64,000 nt of DNA from Dehalobacterium formicoaceticum (GCF_002224645.1 NZ_CP022121.1:1494501-1558500); one strand, 5' to 3'; shown: positions 8,172 to 17,510, counted from the stretch's first letter. The notes: a model not told the origin generated them from the sequence alone. Program-made: numbers and translations.

Positions 8172-8258
8172 TCCGGCATCAGGACACATTTTTCTTGATT
8201 AATTGCTAAAATAGAAAGTAATAGTGGTTGCAGTAAATTGAAGGCAGAGGTGAACGGG

Positions 8259-8573
8259 TTGAACCTTGAAATCAAGTTGAAAGCTGGTTTCTTTAAGACT
8301 CAAGCTTATTGTCTGACCACCAAATCGAGACAAATCGTTTTGACTCCCTTGGACAATGGGGAAATGGAACGTCAGGTAATAGAGTGGGAAGAACTTAAGT
8401 CCTTCAGTATTATCAGCCGGAACATGATCTCTGTTGAATTAGAGATCGCGACCCTTAGCCATACCTACTTTGGCAGCATTTCATCTTCTGATGATTTGGA
8501 GGAAATAATCAAAAATCTTGCCCGGGAATTTGGCACTAAATTTATTTTTCAGCATGGAAACATTCAAACATGA
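8259..8573 (+). CDS. Small protein with PH-like fold pattern, unknown function
   Basis: A 104-aa soluble protein made mostly of predicted beta strands (LEIKLKAGFFKTQAYCLTT, QIVLTPLD, QVIEWEELKSFSII, MISVELEIA) with one C-terminal helix (SSDDLEEIIKNLAREFG). Strand order and the final helix recall bacterial PH-like domains, but I do not recognise a named family. TTG 8259 is chosen over TTG 8238 and GTG 8250 because GAGG at 8247-8250 is correctly spaced for it. It is the first gene of the run that includes the 2201-aa secreted protein. Confidence 0.65.
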   Translation: MNLEIKLKAGFFKTQAYCLTTKSRQIVLTPLDNGEMERQVIEWEELKSFSIISRNMISVELEIATLSHTYFGSISSSDDLEEIIKNLAREFGTKFIFQHGNIQT

Positions 8574-8649
8574 TACATAAAAGGTATCGGCAAAAGGCCA
8601 CGGCTATCGCTACTGGACTTAGCAAACCTGACAGGAGGGAGAAAAATTT

Positions 8650-9219
8650 ATGAATACCGTTTCAGCACCAGCAATACCTCGTTGGAAGACAGCGCTCAAC
8701 ATGATCATTAATCCGGGTGAAGTGGTGAAAAACCAGATGATCAGGATTCCCTGGCCGTATTCCCTGATGGTTTCCGGGTTGTCCTTTACGCTTTTTTTTC
8801 TACAAACAGGCCTTGACCTGCAGCGGAACGGGCAGGTTGAAACAAGTACGGTGATTTTGATAACCATGCTGGGACTCTTATACGGAACAGTGGGGATTGC
8901 TTTGCTGGCCGTGATGGTCTGGGCCTTATCCCAGGCGCAGCAGCATGGTTTCACTATTGGTTGGGCTATATCCACCTTTTCACTGGGGTATTCGGCAACT
9001 TTTGTCTATGCCTTAAGCGGCTTGATCTTTTCCCTGGCTTTAGGTTGGAAGACCGCGGTCGCCTTTGGCGTTACCGGAGTTCTCTGGGCACTAAGGCCCA
9101 CTATGTACACCATAAAACAAATGTCAGGGGAACGGACCGCTTTCAGCATTGCCATGACCACCCTCTGCGGAGCGATTCTTCTGATCGGTTGGGCCTTGCT
9201 GGGGAAATTAGGCGGTTGA
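8650..9219 (+). CDS. Yip1-like multi-pass membrane protein
   Basis: A 189-aa protein with about five hydrophobic segments (near residues 38-55, 72-95, 105-135, 140-155 and 168-188). The soluble start ending in NMIINPGEVVKNQM resembles the opening of bacterial Yip1-domain proteins (a stretch of the form 'P...F..i'). Function unknown; relatives are often found beside zinc-ribbon membrane proteins. It has an AGGAGG site, and the downstream gene at 9262 follows after 42 bases. Family assignment is tentative. Confidence 0.6.
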   Translation: MNTVSAPAIPRWKTALNMIINPGEVVKNQMIRIPWPYSLMVSGLSFTLFFLQTGLDLQRNGQVETSTVILITMLGLLYGTVGIALLAVMVWALSQAQQHGFTIGWAISTFSLGYSATFVYALSGLIFSLALGWKTAVAFGVTGVLWALRPTMYTIKQMSGERTAFSIAMTTLCGAILLIGWALLGKLGG

Positions 9220-9261
9220 TGGCTTTAAGAGAGATCAATGAAGAGATAGGGGGATGAAAAC

Positions 9262-9753
9262 GTGGATACCAGAATGGGATATGCAGGAGGAGCCAGACCG
9301 GCAGGGGTTAAATTATGGCCGGCTTATCTATGCTTCATAATATTCGGGATATTGATGCCCTTCAGCCGACCGGAATTTAAATTTACTACCTTGATATATT
9401 CGCTGATTGTGGCCATCATCGTAGGCTTACTGGCAGTGAATCTGCTGATCATAGCTTTTAACAGCGGCAATGCAGCTTTGCGGCAGGCAAAGGGAGGATT
9501 TGCCCGGGAAGCTGTTGGGACGGGGATGTTGTTTATGATCCCCTTTACAGTTTTGGCAGTACTGGCCTTGGCCTTACTGGGCTGGAACGCGGTGATGCCC
9601 TTTGCTTCGTCAGCCATTACTACGGCAGCAGCAACGGCAGGGTCCGAAGCGATGAAAAGAGGCGCCCAGGGCGTGAAAAACGTCATGATTCCAACCCTGG
9701 TGGCCATGGTGCTTTCGACGGCATGGATGATGCTGACCGGCATCCTTCCTTAG
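9262..9753 (+). CDS. Small membrane protein, unknown function
   Basis: A 163-aa protein starting at GTG 9262 (GGGGGATG upstream). About four hydrophobic segments are visible: residues 18-33, 42-65, 88-108 and 142-161; between the third and fourth lies an Ala/Thr-rich stretch (SSAITTAAATAGSEAM). It resembles its upstream neighbour in general layout (Yip1-like topology), suggesting they pair. Its stop is eight bases before the start of the giant protein, so they are translationally linked. No family recognised. Confidence 0.6.
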   Translation: MDTRMGYAGGARPAGVKLWPAYLCFIIFGILMPFSRPEFKFTTLIYSLIVAIIVGLLAVNLLIIAFNSGNAALRQAKGGFAREAVGTGMLFMIPFTVLAVLALALLGWNAVMPFASSAITTAAATAGSEAMKRGAQGVKNVMIPTLVAMVLSTAWMMLTGILP

Positions 9754-9760
9754 GAAAGGG

Positions 9761-12700
9761 GTGAGAGATTTGTTGAACTTATCAATTGCGTGCAACAAAA
9801 AAAGAATAGATAAACATTTCCTGTCGCTTTTGGCGCTGTGCCTGGTTTTTACCTTATTGATGGTTAATGCCTTCCCTGAGAAAGCACTGGCTGCAAATGT
9901 CGGTGATGTTGTTACCCAGGTAACCAATGATAATCTGGGTTCAGCGGAATTCAATTTCGGGCAGGAAGAAGCTACCGGTTATGGTTTTGACATTCATGCC
10001 GGTGTGGGTGAACTTGGCAGCGGCGGTTGTCAGCTCAGCGTTTTGGGGCCGGCCCAGCTGGATGAAATCCAAATAATGATCGACTATATAGATAGCATCT
10101 CCCAGGTCAGTTATATGCGAACTACCCAGCTAAAGGGCTGTGAACTGAGAGAATACGATACCGAATACGGCGTAGGTATCGGGATTATCCTGCCGGATTA
10201 TTTTATCACGGTGGAAACAATGGAAACCGGCCAAAGTAAGGATGCTGATATGGCTTTTGCCAAGAAAATTGCTCAGCAGACGATCGATGGAATGGAAAGG
10301 GCAGGGCTTTTAAGTCAGGCAGCCCCGGATATCGAATCAGGGACTTCCGAAGAAGAAAAACCAGCCGCAGGTATTGACTCGGAAGCCTCTCTGCCTGCCG
10401 CTGCAGAACCAGTTGATGAGCCGGTACTCGTGGCAGATACGACTAATATTATGGCTGTTTATAATGGACCGACGGTACCTACCACCTTTAGCATCGATAG
10501 TCCCCACCTGGTTACCGAGATTCACAACTATCACTGGAATGATGCCCAGGGGGCAGCCCCTGGAACCATAGGTTTACAGGACCAGAACGGGAAAATGTAT
10601 GGCCCCTGGCAGGCGGTGGCCACGCCGGGACAAGGGGGAGTACCCAATGCTAACTGGTTTGTTTATCCTAAAATTGTCATTCCGGCCGGGACCTATACTA
10701 TCATTGATTCTGATCCGTCCACCTGGTCTCAAAATGGGGATTCGGGCGGCAAAGGTATGTCATACGTGAAGGCTACGCCTCATTTTGAAATAACCGGCGC
10801 AGCTCCCACAGGTACAGGGAATGCACCGGGAAGTTATCCGACAGGAGATAGCCACAGCCCGGCAGGAGTTGGTTCAGTCGGCAGTATCCCCGGACCGTCA
10901 AACACTACTGAAGCGGTCACAGGCGTCGTCGCGCCCGGATTGATCGCCATCGCCTTAGGAGCTTTGGGCAGCCTGGGCGGCGGAGGATTTAGCCCGCCTG
11001 CAGGCGGTGTACCTATGCCCCCTACTGGCGGAGGACCACTGCCCGGCGCTGGGGGCGTCCCGGGCACCGGCGGAGGATCACCGGGGATGGCCCAGGCGAC
11101 CGGTCGGTTAGGACGTCGGGGCAGAGAAGAGATCCTGGTCGACACAAGGGATATGTCACCTGGTGGTGGGATCCAGGAAAATCCGGCTGACCAGGGTATC
11201 TATATCGAGACCGAACGGGAAGCCGGCCTGTTTGTACAACCGGAACCTCTGATTAATGATCCGGGACCGGAAATTTTCATCGATACCATTGATATGAATC
11301 AGCAGGCCATCGATATCAGGGAAGCAGGGGGAGAACCGGGCATCCATATCGACACCACAGATATGTTTGAAGGAAATCAGGCCATCGGTGCATCCGGTGA
11401 CCAGGAGATCTTTATTGAGACGGAAGCAGAAGCCGGTTTGTTTACCCAGCCGGAACCCCTGATTAATGATCCGGGACCGGAGATTTTCATCGATACCCTT
11501 GATATGCAGGAACAAGCCGGTGGTATCAGGGAAGCAGGGGGAGAACCGAGCATCCAGATCGACACTGGGGCTATGGCAGATCTAGAGATGGAACCACAGG
11601 CCTTCAGTGCCCGGGAAGGAGAAGCAGGAGGAGTACATTTTGCTGCTGCTGAAGAAAGCCAGGGAACTCCCATTGCTGACCAGGCCGAACACCTGTATAT
11701 GGATACTGAAGAAACAGAAATTCTGCGCGATTCCGGTTCTCTGGAGGACAATGGGGGGACGGAAGCGGCTCCGGAAACGACAGTGGTAACTGAAGAAACC
11801 TTTGACCAGAACGGGTTTGATGCAGAAGGTTATGACCGGGAAGGATTTAATCAAGCGGGTTATGATCGAGACGGCTTTGACAAAGAGGGCTTCGATAAAG
11901 CCGGTTATAACAGTGAGGGTTTTGACCAGGATGGTTTCAATGAAGCCGGATTCAATGCGCAAGGTTATGACCGTGCAGGTTTTGATGTCAATGGTTTTGA
12001 TGCCGAGGGCTTCGATAAGGCAGGTTTTGACGCCGAGGGCTTCAATAAAGCTGGTTTCAATGTCGAAGGTTATGATAAGAATGGTTTCGACCGGCTCGGT
12101 TTTGACAAAGAGGGCTACAATCAGGAAGGGTTCGACCAGAAAGGCTATGACCGGGAAGGCTTCGGACGGAATGGTTATGATGCCGAAGGCTTCAATCGGG
12201 AAGGTTTCGATCAGGAGGGTTTTAACAAAGAAGGCTATAACCAGGCGGGTTTTGATAAAGAAGGTTTCAACCAAGCAGGCTTTGATAAAGAGGGCTTCGA
12301 TCGTCAGGGCTTCGACAAGCAGGGACTGGATCGGGAAGGCTTCGATAAAGCCGGATTTGATGTGGAAGGCTACGACCGGCAGGGCTTTGATCAGGAGGGT
12401 TTTGACAAAGAAGGCTTCAACCGGGAAGGTTTCGATCAGGCGGGCTTTGACAAAGAAGGCTTCAATCAGGAGGGCTTTGATAAAGAAGGCTTCGATCGTC
12501 AGGGCTTCGACAAGCAGGGACTGGATCGGGAAGGCTTCGATAAAGCTGGATTTGATGTGGAAGGCTACGACCGGCAGGGCTTTGATCAGGAGGGTTTTGA
12601 CAAAGAAGGCTTCAACCGGGAAGGTTTCGATCAGGCGGGCTTTGACAAAGAAGGCTTCAATCAGGAGGGCTTTGATAAAGAAGGCTTCGATCGTCAGGGC

Positions 12701-15700
12701 TTCGACAAGCAGGGACTGGATCGGGAAGGCTTCAATAAAGCCGGATTTGACGCGGAAGGCTTTGATCGGCAAGGCTATGATATCAATGGATACGACCGCA
12801 AGGGCTTCAATCGCAGCGGCTTTGATGCCAAAGGGTTTGATAAACAGGGTTACGATAAGGAAGGGTTCAACAAGGATGGTTGGGACCGGGAAGGCTATGA
12901 TCGTAACGGTTTTGATGATCAGGGCTGGGATCGGGAAGGCTACGACAAGTTCGGTTATGATGAGGAAGGTTACGATCGGGATGGCTATAACCGGGAAGGC
13001 CAGTCCAAAGAGGGTTATGACGCTGACGGCTATGATAAGAATGGGTTCAATGAAAACGGCTTTGATCGTGATGGCTATGATCGGGAAGGTTTCGATTTTG
13101 AAGGATACAACCGCAGCGGCCGTGATCCCTGGGGCTATGATCGGCAGGGATATGGAAAGGACGGATATCACTGGAGCGGCTATAATGCCGATGGCTACAA
13201 CCGGGAGGGGATGCACTGGACAGATAATCCCTATGAGGGTGACAGCCCCTTTAATGTGGATGTAGCACGTAATCCCTTTGATGGAGGAATCGTTATAGTT
13301 GATGGTGTGAGCGGTGGTAGTGATTTGTCAGAAGGATGGAAGCCGACTAAGCCGCCCCTGGGAGAACCATATCATCAGACCGTGGAAAAATACGGAGCCA
13401 AACCATGGACCGATGAGATCCCGGCGCCGGAACCGGAAAGACCATCCATACCTTCGACAGAGGATAGCGGTGTGATCGGACCGGAAGATCCTATGAATAC
13501 TTTGAAGAATCATGATATCCCGATCCCTGAAGAGGATGTTCCCCAGGGTGAATGGCCGGGATCTGAACCAGAAGAGCGATTCCCCGGAGATCAAATTCCG
13601 GAGACACAATCGAACACGTTTGATTACACGGATCCGGAAACGGGTGTCACTTCCACTTATGAATATGAACCTGGATATTTGGGACCCCGGCATGGAGACC
13701 GGCAGATCCTGACAGGTGGGGGTGATGGGCAGACCTATGAAATCGAATTCAATGCGGTCACCGGGAAATGGGTAAATACGGAGTCCGGAAATGAATTTGA
13801 TCCCAGTCGCTTTGAGTCCTGGCAGAGGGATGTAGCCGAAGACAAGCGGCGGGCTGCAATTGATCTGGAAAAGATGGCTCGACGGGAGGATGCTAACAGC
13901 AAAGCCATAGACAAAAACCTGGAAGATTGGCGCAAGCTGGAGCAAATGCAAAAAGCAGCTGACAAATATAATATCGGAACACCCGGTGGACCGGGAGACG
14001 TTGACAAAGCAATCCAAAACCTGAAGGATGATATGTTGGCCGGCAAAGAACTGGATCAGGAAAAAATGGATAAGATCCGTCGGGTCATCGATAATCGCAT
14101 CCAGGGGCAAACCACTGCCGATACCGGGGAACGCTGGAACGAGGATTGGTTTAAAAACCTGGGCTGGGCCTTGGAAGCCAATGCAGCTACTGCTCGGGAA
14201 GTAGTGACCGGTGAAAAGGCAGATGGCAGTACTTCTTGGCTGGGCATGGGAGCCAGGATCATGATCATGGCGGCTACCGGTGGGTTGGCCGGGGGCGCAA
14301 GTCTCACTTACGTCACTCTAGACGGAGCAATGAATGTAGCGGAAGCGATGTACCGCATTAAGGATGAGATCGATAAAGGCGGATCTGATTTCAGAGCCGT
14401 CTCCAAAGCAGTCGGACTATTTGTTCTGGGAGAAGAAATGGGCTGGCTGGCCGGAGAGGCCGGGGGCAGGGTCATGGGTGAGCTGTTTGAGCGCTTCCCC
14501 GCCTTCAGCAATCAGGCAGCTGATCTTATCGAGAATGCATTCCTGAAGGCCAGCGCCAAGAATCAGGTGTGGAGCAAGGCACTGGGTATGGTGACCCAGG
14601 AATCAGCAGAGTCCTCCCTTGATCAGATTAATAAGCGATTAGTGGATATAGGCAGTGACCAGGCGGCCAGGGAAATCATCGATAGTGCCAGGACAGATTT
14701 TGGACTGAGATCAGTGGCGGATTCCTTCGATGATGTGACTAAAGGTGCCGGAAAAACAGCCGCAGGTACCACCGGAGATGTGACAGGCAGAGCTACCAGA
14801 TCTACAACCGAAGGCTGGACAGATGTCGTAGATGGAGGGGGCACAACAGCTGCTGGAACTAGAGGGGGCAGAGCTCCTTCGGGCAGTGATGACATATCCG
14901 GAGGGACCGGCAGAGCAGCCTCCACCAAGACTTCTCCATCAGGGGGCGACGGACCTGGTGGAACACCTGGCGGAAGAACGGCCGGTAGCGCAGGCGATGG
15001 ACCGGGCGGGCCACCCAGAGGCGGAGACGATGGACCTGGTGGACCACCTGGCGGCGGAGACGATCTGCCGGGCGAACCGGATAATTTGCCATTGAACCGC
15101 GGTGGCAGGACCCCGGATGAAGTTTTGGCTGATCCGGCGGCTCTAAACAGGGCGGAAAGAAGCGTACAGCAGAATATGAAGAACTTTGATCAATTACCCC
15201 CGTCCAAACAACAGGAATTGATCAGAGATCAGGCCATTTATGATGAATATCGGATGCAGGCGGAGGAAAGAGTCTGGAATCTGGCTGACAGAGTCCAACG
15301 AGGCGAACCGCTGACGGTTGAGGATATCATGGAAATGAAATCTGATCCGGCTTCCATGAGAACACTGAAAAACCTTGAGGAAATGGATGGCTTAGGATCT
15401 CAATTGACACCCCAGGAAGCTCAGGGGATCCAAAGAGAGTTCAACAATGTCATGGATGAGTATGTACATCAACCATCTTATCGGAGCGTAGAGGATCACC
15501 TGCATAACCGCTATCCGAATGTTGATCCGGAGGGGATAAGGGTCAGAACGGTACGCACACCAGGTACAGAACCGACTGATTTCAATATCAATACGGATAA
15601 TGATGTGATTGCTGAAAGACTGGTAAATGGCCCCCATGGACCTGAATGGGTGGAGATCCCCAAAGGGGAGTGGGAAGATACCTACTATAAGGCTTTGGCA

Positions 15701-16366
15701 GAGAATTCCGGTTTCAGTGCTGAAGAGGCTGGGCGTCGTTTTCCTGATACGGACTGGGCCAACATGGATGAAGCAGCCCAATACCGGCAATGGGCCAAAC
15801 ATCACGAAGAAGCTGCTATGGATCAGTTTGATCTTTCTGCCGGCAGGGATTTCAGCGACCAGCGGACCTGGCGTATACCGGATGGGGACCTGCCGGGCAG
15901 GCCGATGATCGAACTTACGGAAGATGAGATCGCCCGCGGGGTGGATTTTGTAACCATCGATGGAAGACCGATGCGGCCTTCCACCGGTTATGAACTGACC
16001 CAGAGAGGGCAGGGGACCATGATGGATCCGGAACAACTGTCCATGATGGAACAGCATAAATTCGACGATTACTGGAACGCAGGAGATACTCCCGCACAGG
16101 TGATGCGCAATCAGACTGAGGCCATGGAACAATTGCGTAAAACGGCTTCTGTGGCAGAAACGGTAGAAAGAAGTTATCGGGATATGGGATACCGGGTGGA
16201 AGCCATGCCTGATAATATGAAGCAGGCGATCGCACTGATCAGAAACAATGATCTTTCACCGGCGGCGCGGGCTGCCCGTTTGCAGGAATTGGGATATACT
16301 TCCCCTGGAGACTTTTTGAATAAAGTAAGCAGTCGTATCGGCGCCATCAGAACCGCTCAGAGATAA
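9761..16366 (+). CDS. Giant secreted 2201-aa protein with 94 tandem [FY][DN]xxG repeats
   Basis: Begins at GTG 9761 (AGGA five bases upstream; TTG 9770 or 9773 are alternatives). A signal peptide ends at about KALA-A (residues 20-46), so the protein is exported. Layout: a 100-residue N-terminal domain; a second beta-rich domain (about 225-350); a Gly/Pro-rich segment with one hydrophobic stretch (about 390-445); two 70-residue repeats ending in PEIFIDT-DM (about 465-605); 94 contiguous five-residue repeats (681-1150); an acidic Pro-rich spacer; a helical charged region (about 1350-1470); a Gly/Ala-rich hydrophobic stretch (about 1490-1530); a GDGPGG-type hinge (about 1727-1775); and a 425-residue C-terminal module with the motif TDFNINTDNDV. 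The order export signal - long repeats - hydrophobic stretch - flexible hinge - unique C-terminus is that of polymorphic toxins and large surface adhesins. No domain is recognised with certainty and no enzymatic activity can be claimed. Confidence 0.85.
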   Translation: MRDLLNLSIACNKKRIDKHFLSLLALCLVFTLLMVNAFPEKALAANVGDVVTQVTNDNLGSAEFNFGQEEATGYGFDIHAGVGELGSGGCQLSVLGPAQLDEIQIMIDYIDSISQVSYMRTTQLKGCELREYDTEYGVGIGIILPDYFITVETMETGQSKDADMAFAKKIAQQTIDGMERAGLLSQAAPDIESGTSEEEKPAAGIDSEASLPAAAEPVDEPVLVADTTNIMAVYNGPTVPTTFSIDSPHLVTEIHNYHWNDAQGAAPGTIGLQDQNGKMYGPWQAVATPGQGGVPNANWFVYPKIVIPAGTYTIIDSDPSTWSQNGDSGGKGMSYVKATPHFEITGAAPTGTGNAPGSYPTGDSHSPAGVGSVGSIPGPSNTTEAVTGVVAPGLIAIALGALGSLGGGGFSPPAGGVPMPPTGGGPLPGAGGVPGTGGGSPGMAQATGRLGRRGREEILVDTRDMSPGGGIQENPADQGIYIETEREAGLFVQPEPLINDPGPEIFIDTIDMNQQAIDIREAGGEPGIHIDTTDMFEGNQAIGASGDQEIFIETEAEAGLFTQPEPLINDPGPEIFIDTLDMQEQAGGIREAGGEPSIQIDTGAMADLEMEPQAFSAREGEAGGVHFAAAEESQGTPIADQAEHLYMDTEETEILRDSGSLEDNGGTEAAPETTVVTEETFDQNGFDAEGYDREGFNQAGYDRDGFDKEGFDKAGYNSEGFDQDGFNEAGFNAQGYDRAGFDVNGFDAEGFDKAGFDAEGFNKAGFNVEGYDKNGFDRLGFDKEGYNQEGFDQKGYDREGFGRNGYDAEGFNREGFDQEGFNKEGYNQAGFDKEGFNQAGFDKEGFDRQGFDKQGLDREGFDKAGFDVEGYDRQGFDQEGFDKEGFNREGFDQAGFDKEGFNQEGFDKEGFDRQGFDKQGLDREGFDKAGFDVEGYDRQGFDQEGFDKEGFNREGFDQAGFDKEGFNQEGFDKEGFDRQGFDKQGLDREGFNKAGFDAEGFDRQGYDINGYDRKGFNRSGFDAKGFDKQGYDKEGFNKDGWDREGYDRNGFDDQGWDREGYDKFGYDEEGYDRDGYNREGQSKEGYDADGYDKNGFNENGFDRDGYDREGFDFEGYNRSGRDPWGYDRQGYGKDGYHWSGYNADGYNREGMHWTDNPYEGDSPFNVDVARNPFDGGIVIVDGVSGGSDLSEGWKPTKPPLGEPYHQTVEKYGAKPWTDEIPAPEPERPSIPSTEDSGVIGPEDPMNTLKNHDIPIPEEDVPQGEWPGSEPEERFPGDQIPETQSNTFDYTDPETGVTSTYEYEPGYLGPRHGDRQILTGGGDGQTYEIEFNAVTGKWVNTESGNEFDPSRFESWQRDVAEDKRRAAIDLEKMARREDANSKAIDKNLEDWRKLEQMQKAADKYNIGTPGGPGDVDKAIQNLKDDMLAGKELDQEKMDKIRRVIDNRIQGQTTADTGERWNEDWFKNLGWALEANAATAREVVTGEKADGSTSWLGMGARIMIMAATGGLAGGASLTYVTLDGAMNVAEAMYRIKDEIDKGGSDFRAVSKAVGLFVLGEEMGWLAGEAGGRVMGELFERFPAFSNQAADLIENAFLKASAKNQVWSKALGMVTQESAESSLDQINKRLVDIGSDQAAREIIDSARTDFGLRSVADSFDDVTKGAGKTAAGTTGDVTGRATRSTTEGWTDVVDGGGTTAAGTRGGRAPSGSDDISGGTGRAASTKTSPSGGDGPGGTPGGRTAGSAGDGPGGPPRGGDDGPGGPPGGGDDLPGEPDNLPLNRGGRTPDEVLADPAALNRAERSVQQNMKNFDQLPPSKQQELIRDQAIYDEYRMQAEERVWNLADRVQRGEPLTVEDIMEMKSDPASMRTLKNLEEMDGLGSQLTPQEAQGIQREFNNVMDEYVHQPSYRSVEDHLHNRYPNVDPEGIRVRTVRTPGTEPTDFNINTDNDVIAERLVNGPHGPEWVEIPKGEWEDTYYKALAENSGFSAEEAGRRFPDTDWANMDEAAQYRQWAKHHEEAAMDQFDLSAGRDFSDQRTWRIPDGDLPGRPMIELTEDEIARGVDFVTIDGRPMRPSTGYELTQRGQGTMMDPEQLSMMEQHKFDDYWNAGDTPAQVMRNQTEAMEQLRKTASVAETVERSYRDMGYRVEAMPDNMKQAIALIRNNDLSPAARAARLQELGYTSPGDFLNKVSSRIGAIRTAQR
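11229..11540 (+). repeat. Two 210-bp imperfect tandem repeats in the giant gene
   Basis: The segment starting GATTAATGATCCGGGACCGG at 11251 recurs at 11461, exactly 210 bases (70 codons) later, with matching flanks encoding AGLF-QPEPLINDPGPEIFIDT-DM. A shorter third echo (EILVDTRDM, EIFIETEAE) lies before and between them. Confidence 0.85.
11801..13210 (+). repeat. 94 x 15-bp coding repeat ([FY][DN]xxG pentads)
   Basis: 1410 bases encode 94 pentads in register, e.g. FDKEG, FNREG, YDRQG, FDQAG. Position 1 is F or Y (rarely L, W, Q, R), 2 is D or N, 5 is always G; position 3 is often K, R, Q, A and 4 is E, A, Q, N or D. Inside it, a 195-bp higher-order unit (13 pentads) occurs nearly identically two and a third times, marked by TCGTCAGGGCTTCGACAAGC at 12301, 12496 and 12691. 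Confidence 0.95.
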
Positions 16367-16397
16367 AAGAAGAAAATATTAGACAGGAGGCATTGAT

Positions 16398-17510
16398 GTG
16401 GAAATGAATACAGAAAATCCGGGCAGCGTTGAGGTATTCAAACTGGCTCCGGCAGATATTGATCATTTGTACAGACGTTCCGGATTGACTGGGAATCCGC
16501 TTTCGTCTTACAGCTATCATGCGGAACAGGCTGCCACCAGCAGTCCCTCAGAATTATTCAAACTGCTGGCGGAAAGTGCTAATTTTGCATCGATTGCAAA
16601 AAAATTGCTGGCACCGGATTTGAAAATCGAATTCAAACGCGGGGGAGCCGGTTCAGCAGAAGAAACATATCTTGCCCTTCTCTCCCTGGGCGATAATGAC
16701 GTTTTAGCCCATTTTATAGGTCAAGATGGAAATATATTGCTGCTGTTTTTTGATAATGAAGAAGCGTTTTTGCAATGGTGGTCGGGCATTTATGCCTCAA
16801 AAGCATCCAGCAATTACCAGCCGGTGTTCCCGGATGTTATGTCTGCGGAAGTTCTGGTCTGTGCCCTGCACTGTATCGACATTTATCGCCGTGCCTACAT
16901 GGAAAGCATGCTGGATTACCGGGGCGGCCTGGATCTGGCCATTAGCACCCAGGATTTTGTTCAATTGCTCAAACGCGCCCTGTCCAGTCAGGACAAACGG
17001 TGGCTTTTGCCCACCATGTTTGAGATCACTCCCGGACTAAAAGAGATCAATATCGCCTTGAAACCGGAACATATTAAAAAAGTTCAGGAACTGGGCTTTT
17101 TGACCGGCAATGAAAACCCCTTGACCTTGGGAGAACGTGCGCGGCTGTTGGGTACTGAGATTATTACCGGCTGGCTGGGGTCTATCGGCTGTCAGGCTAC
17201 GGCTTTGATCAACGGTCAGGAGAAAAGCCTTTCCCGGATTTTTCTGACGCCCACGGCTTTTGCTAATCACTTGTTCTCCTTTGAGATCGGGGCAGGAGGC
17301 GATACGCGGTTTCGTCATCAGGCCAGCACAATGCCTGAGCTGATCCAGACCATGATGAAATGGATTGAGGCTCTGCAAAAAGTAATCGGTGGCACCGGCC
17401 CGGCCAAAGCCGCCAAAGGGGAAACCCCGGCGATGAAATTTTGCGGGCAGTGCGGGGCGGAATTGAAACCCGGCAAGAAATTTTGCACCAAATGTGGAAT
17501 ACCGCTATAA
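16398..17510 (+). CDS. Cytoplasmic protein with C-terminal zinc ribbon, partner gene of the giant protein
   Basis: A 370-aa protein without signal or membrane segments. The first 340 residues are an alpha/beta fold I do not recognise, possibly two related halves (SPSELFKLLAES...LLSLGDNDVLAHFI and GERARLLGTEIITGW...IFLTPTAFANHLFSFEI). The last 25 residues form a zinc ribbon, FCGQCGAELKPGKKFCTKCG. It starts at GTG 16398 behind AGGAGG, 31 bases after the giant gene, so it is co-transcribed with it. By position it could be a chaperone, immunity or assembly factor; there is no sequence proof for any of these. Confidence 0.65.
   Translation: MEMNTENPGSVEVFKLAPADIDHLYRRSGLTGNPLSSYSYHAEQAATSSPSELFKLLAESANFASIAKKLLAPDLKIEFKRGGAGSAEETYLALLSLGDNDVLAHFIGQDGNILLLFFDNEEAFLQWWSGIYASKASSNYQPVFPDVMSAEVLVCALHCIDIYRRAYMESMLDYRGGLDLAISTQDFVQLLKRALSSQDKRWLLPTMFEITPGLKEINIALKPEHIKKVQELGFLTGNENPLTLGERARLLGTEIITGWLGSIGCQATALINGQEKSLSRIFLTPTAFANHLFSFEIGAGGDTRFRHQASTMPELIQTMMKWIEALQKVIGGTGPAKAAKGETPAMKFCGQCGAELKPGKKFCTKCGIPL

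Noticed and set aside
11801-13210. CRISPR-like appearance of regularly spaced short repeats
   Set aside because: The 15-bp period has no unique spacers, keeps one coding frame throughout, and no cas genes are present.
11801-13210. Assignment to the A(D/N)LxX pentapeptide-repeat family
   Set aside because: Glycine at position 5 and aromatic-Asp at 1-2 do not match that family's central Leu/Phe and preceding Ala.
11582-13216. Long minus-strand reading frame of 544 codons and a plus-strand frame of 487 codons (11802-13265) across the pentad array
   Set aside because: Both are mirror products of the 15-bp repeat: a codon pattern without stops in one frame stays open in others. The signal peptide, start site and flanking domains support only the 2201-aa frame.
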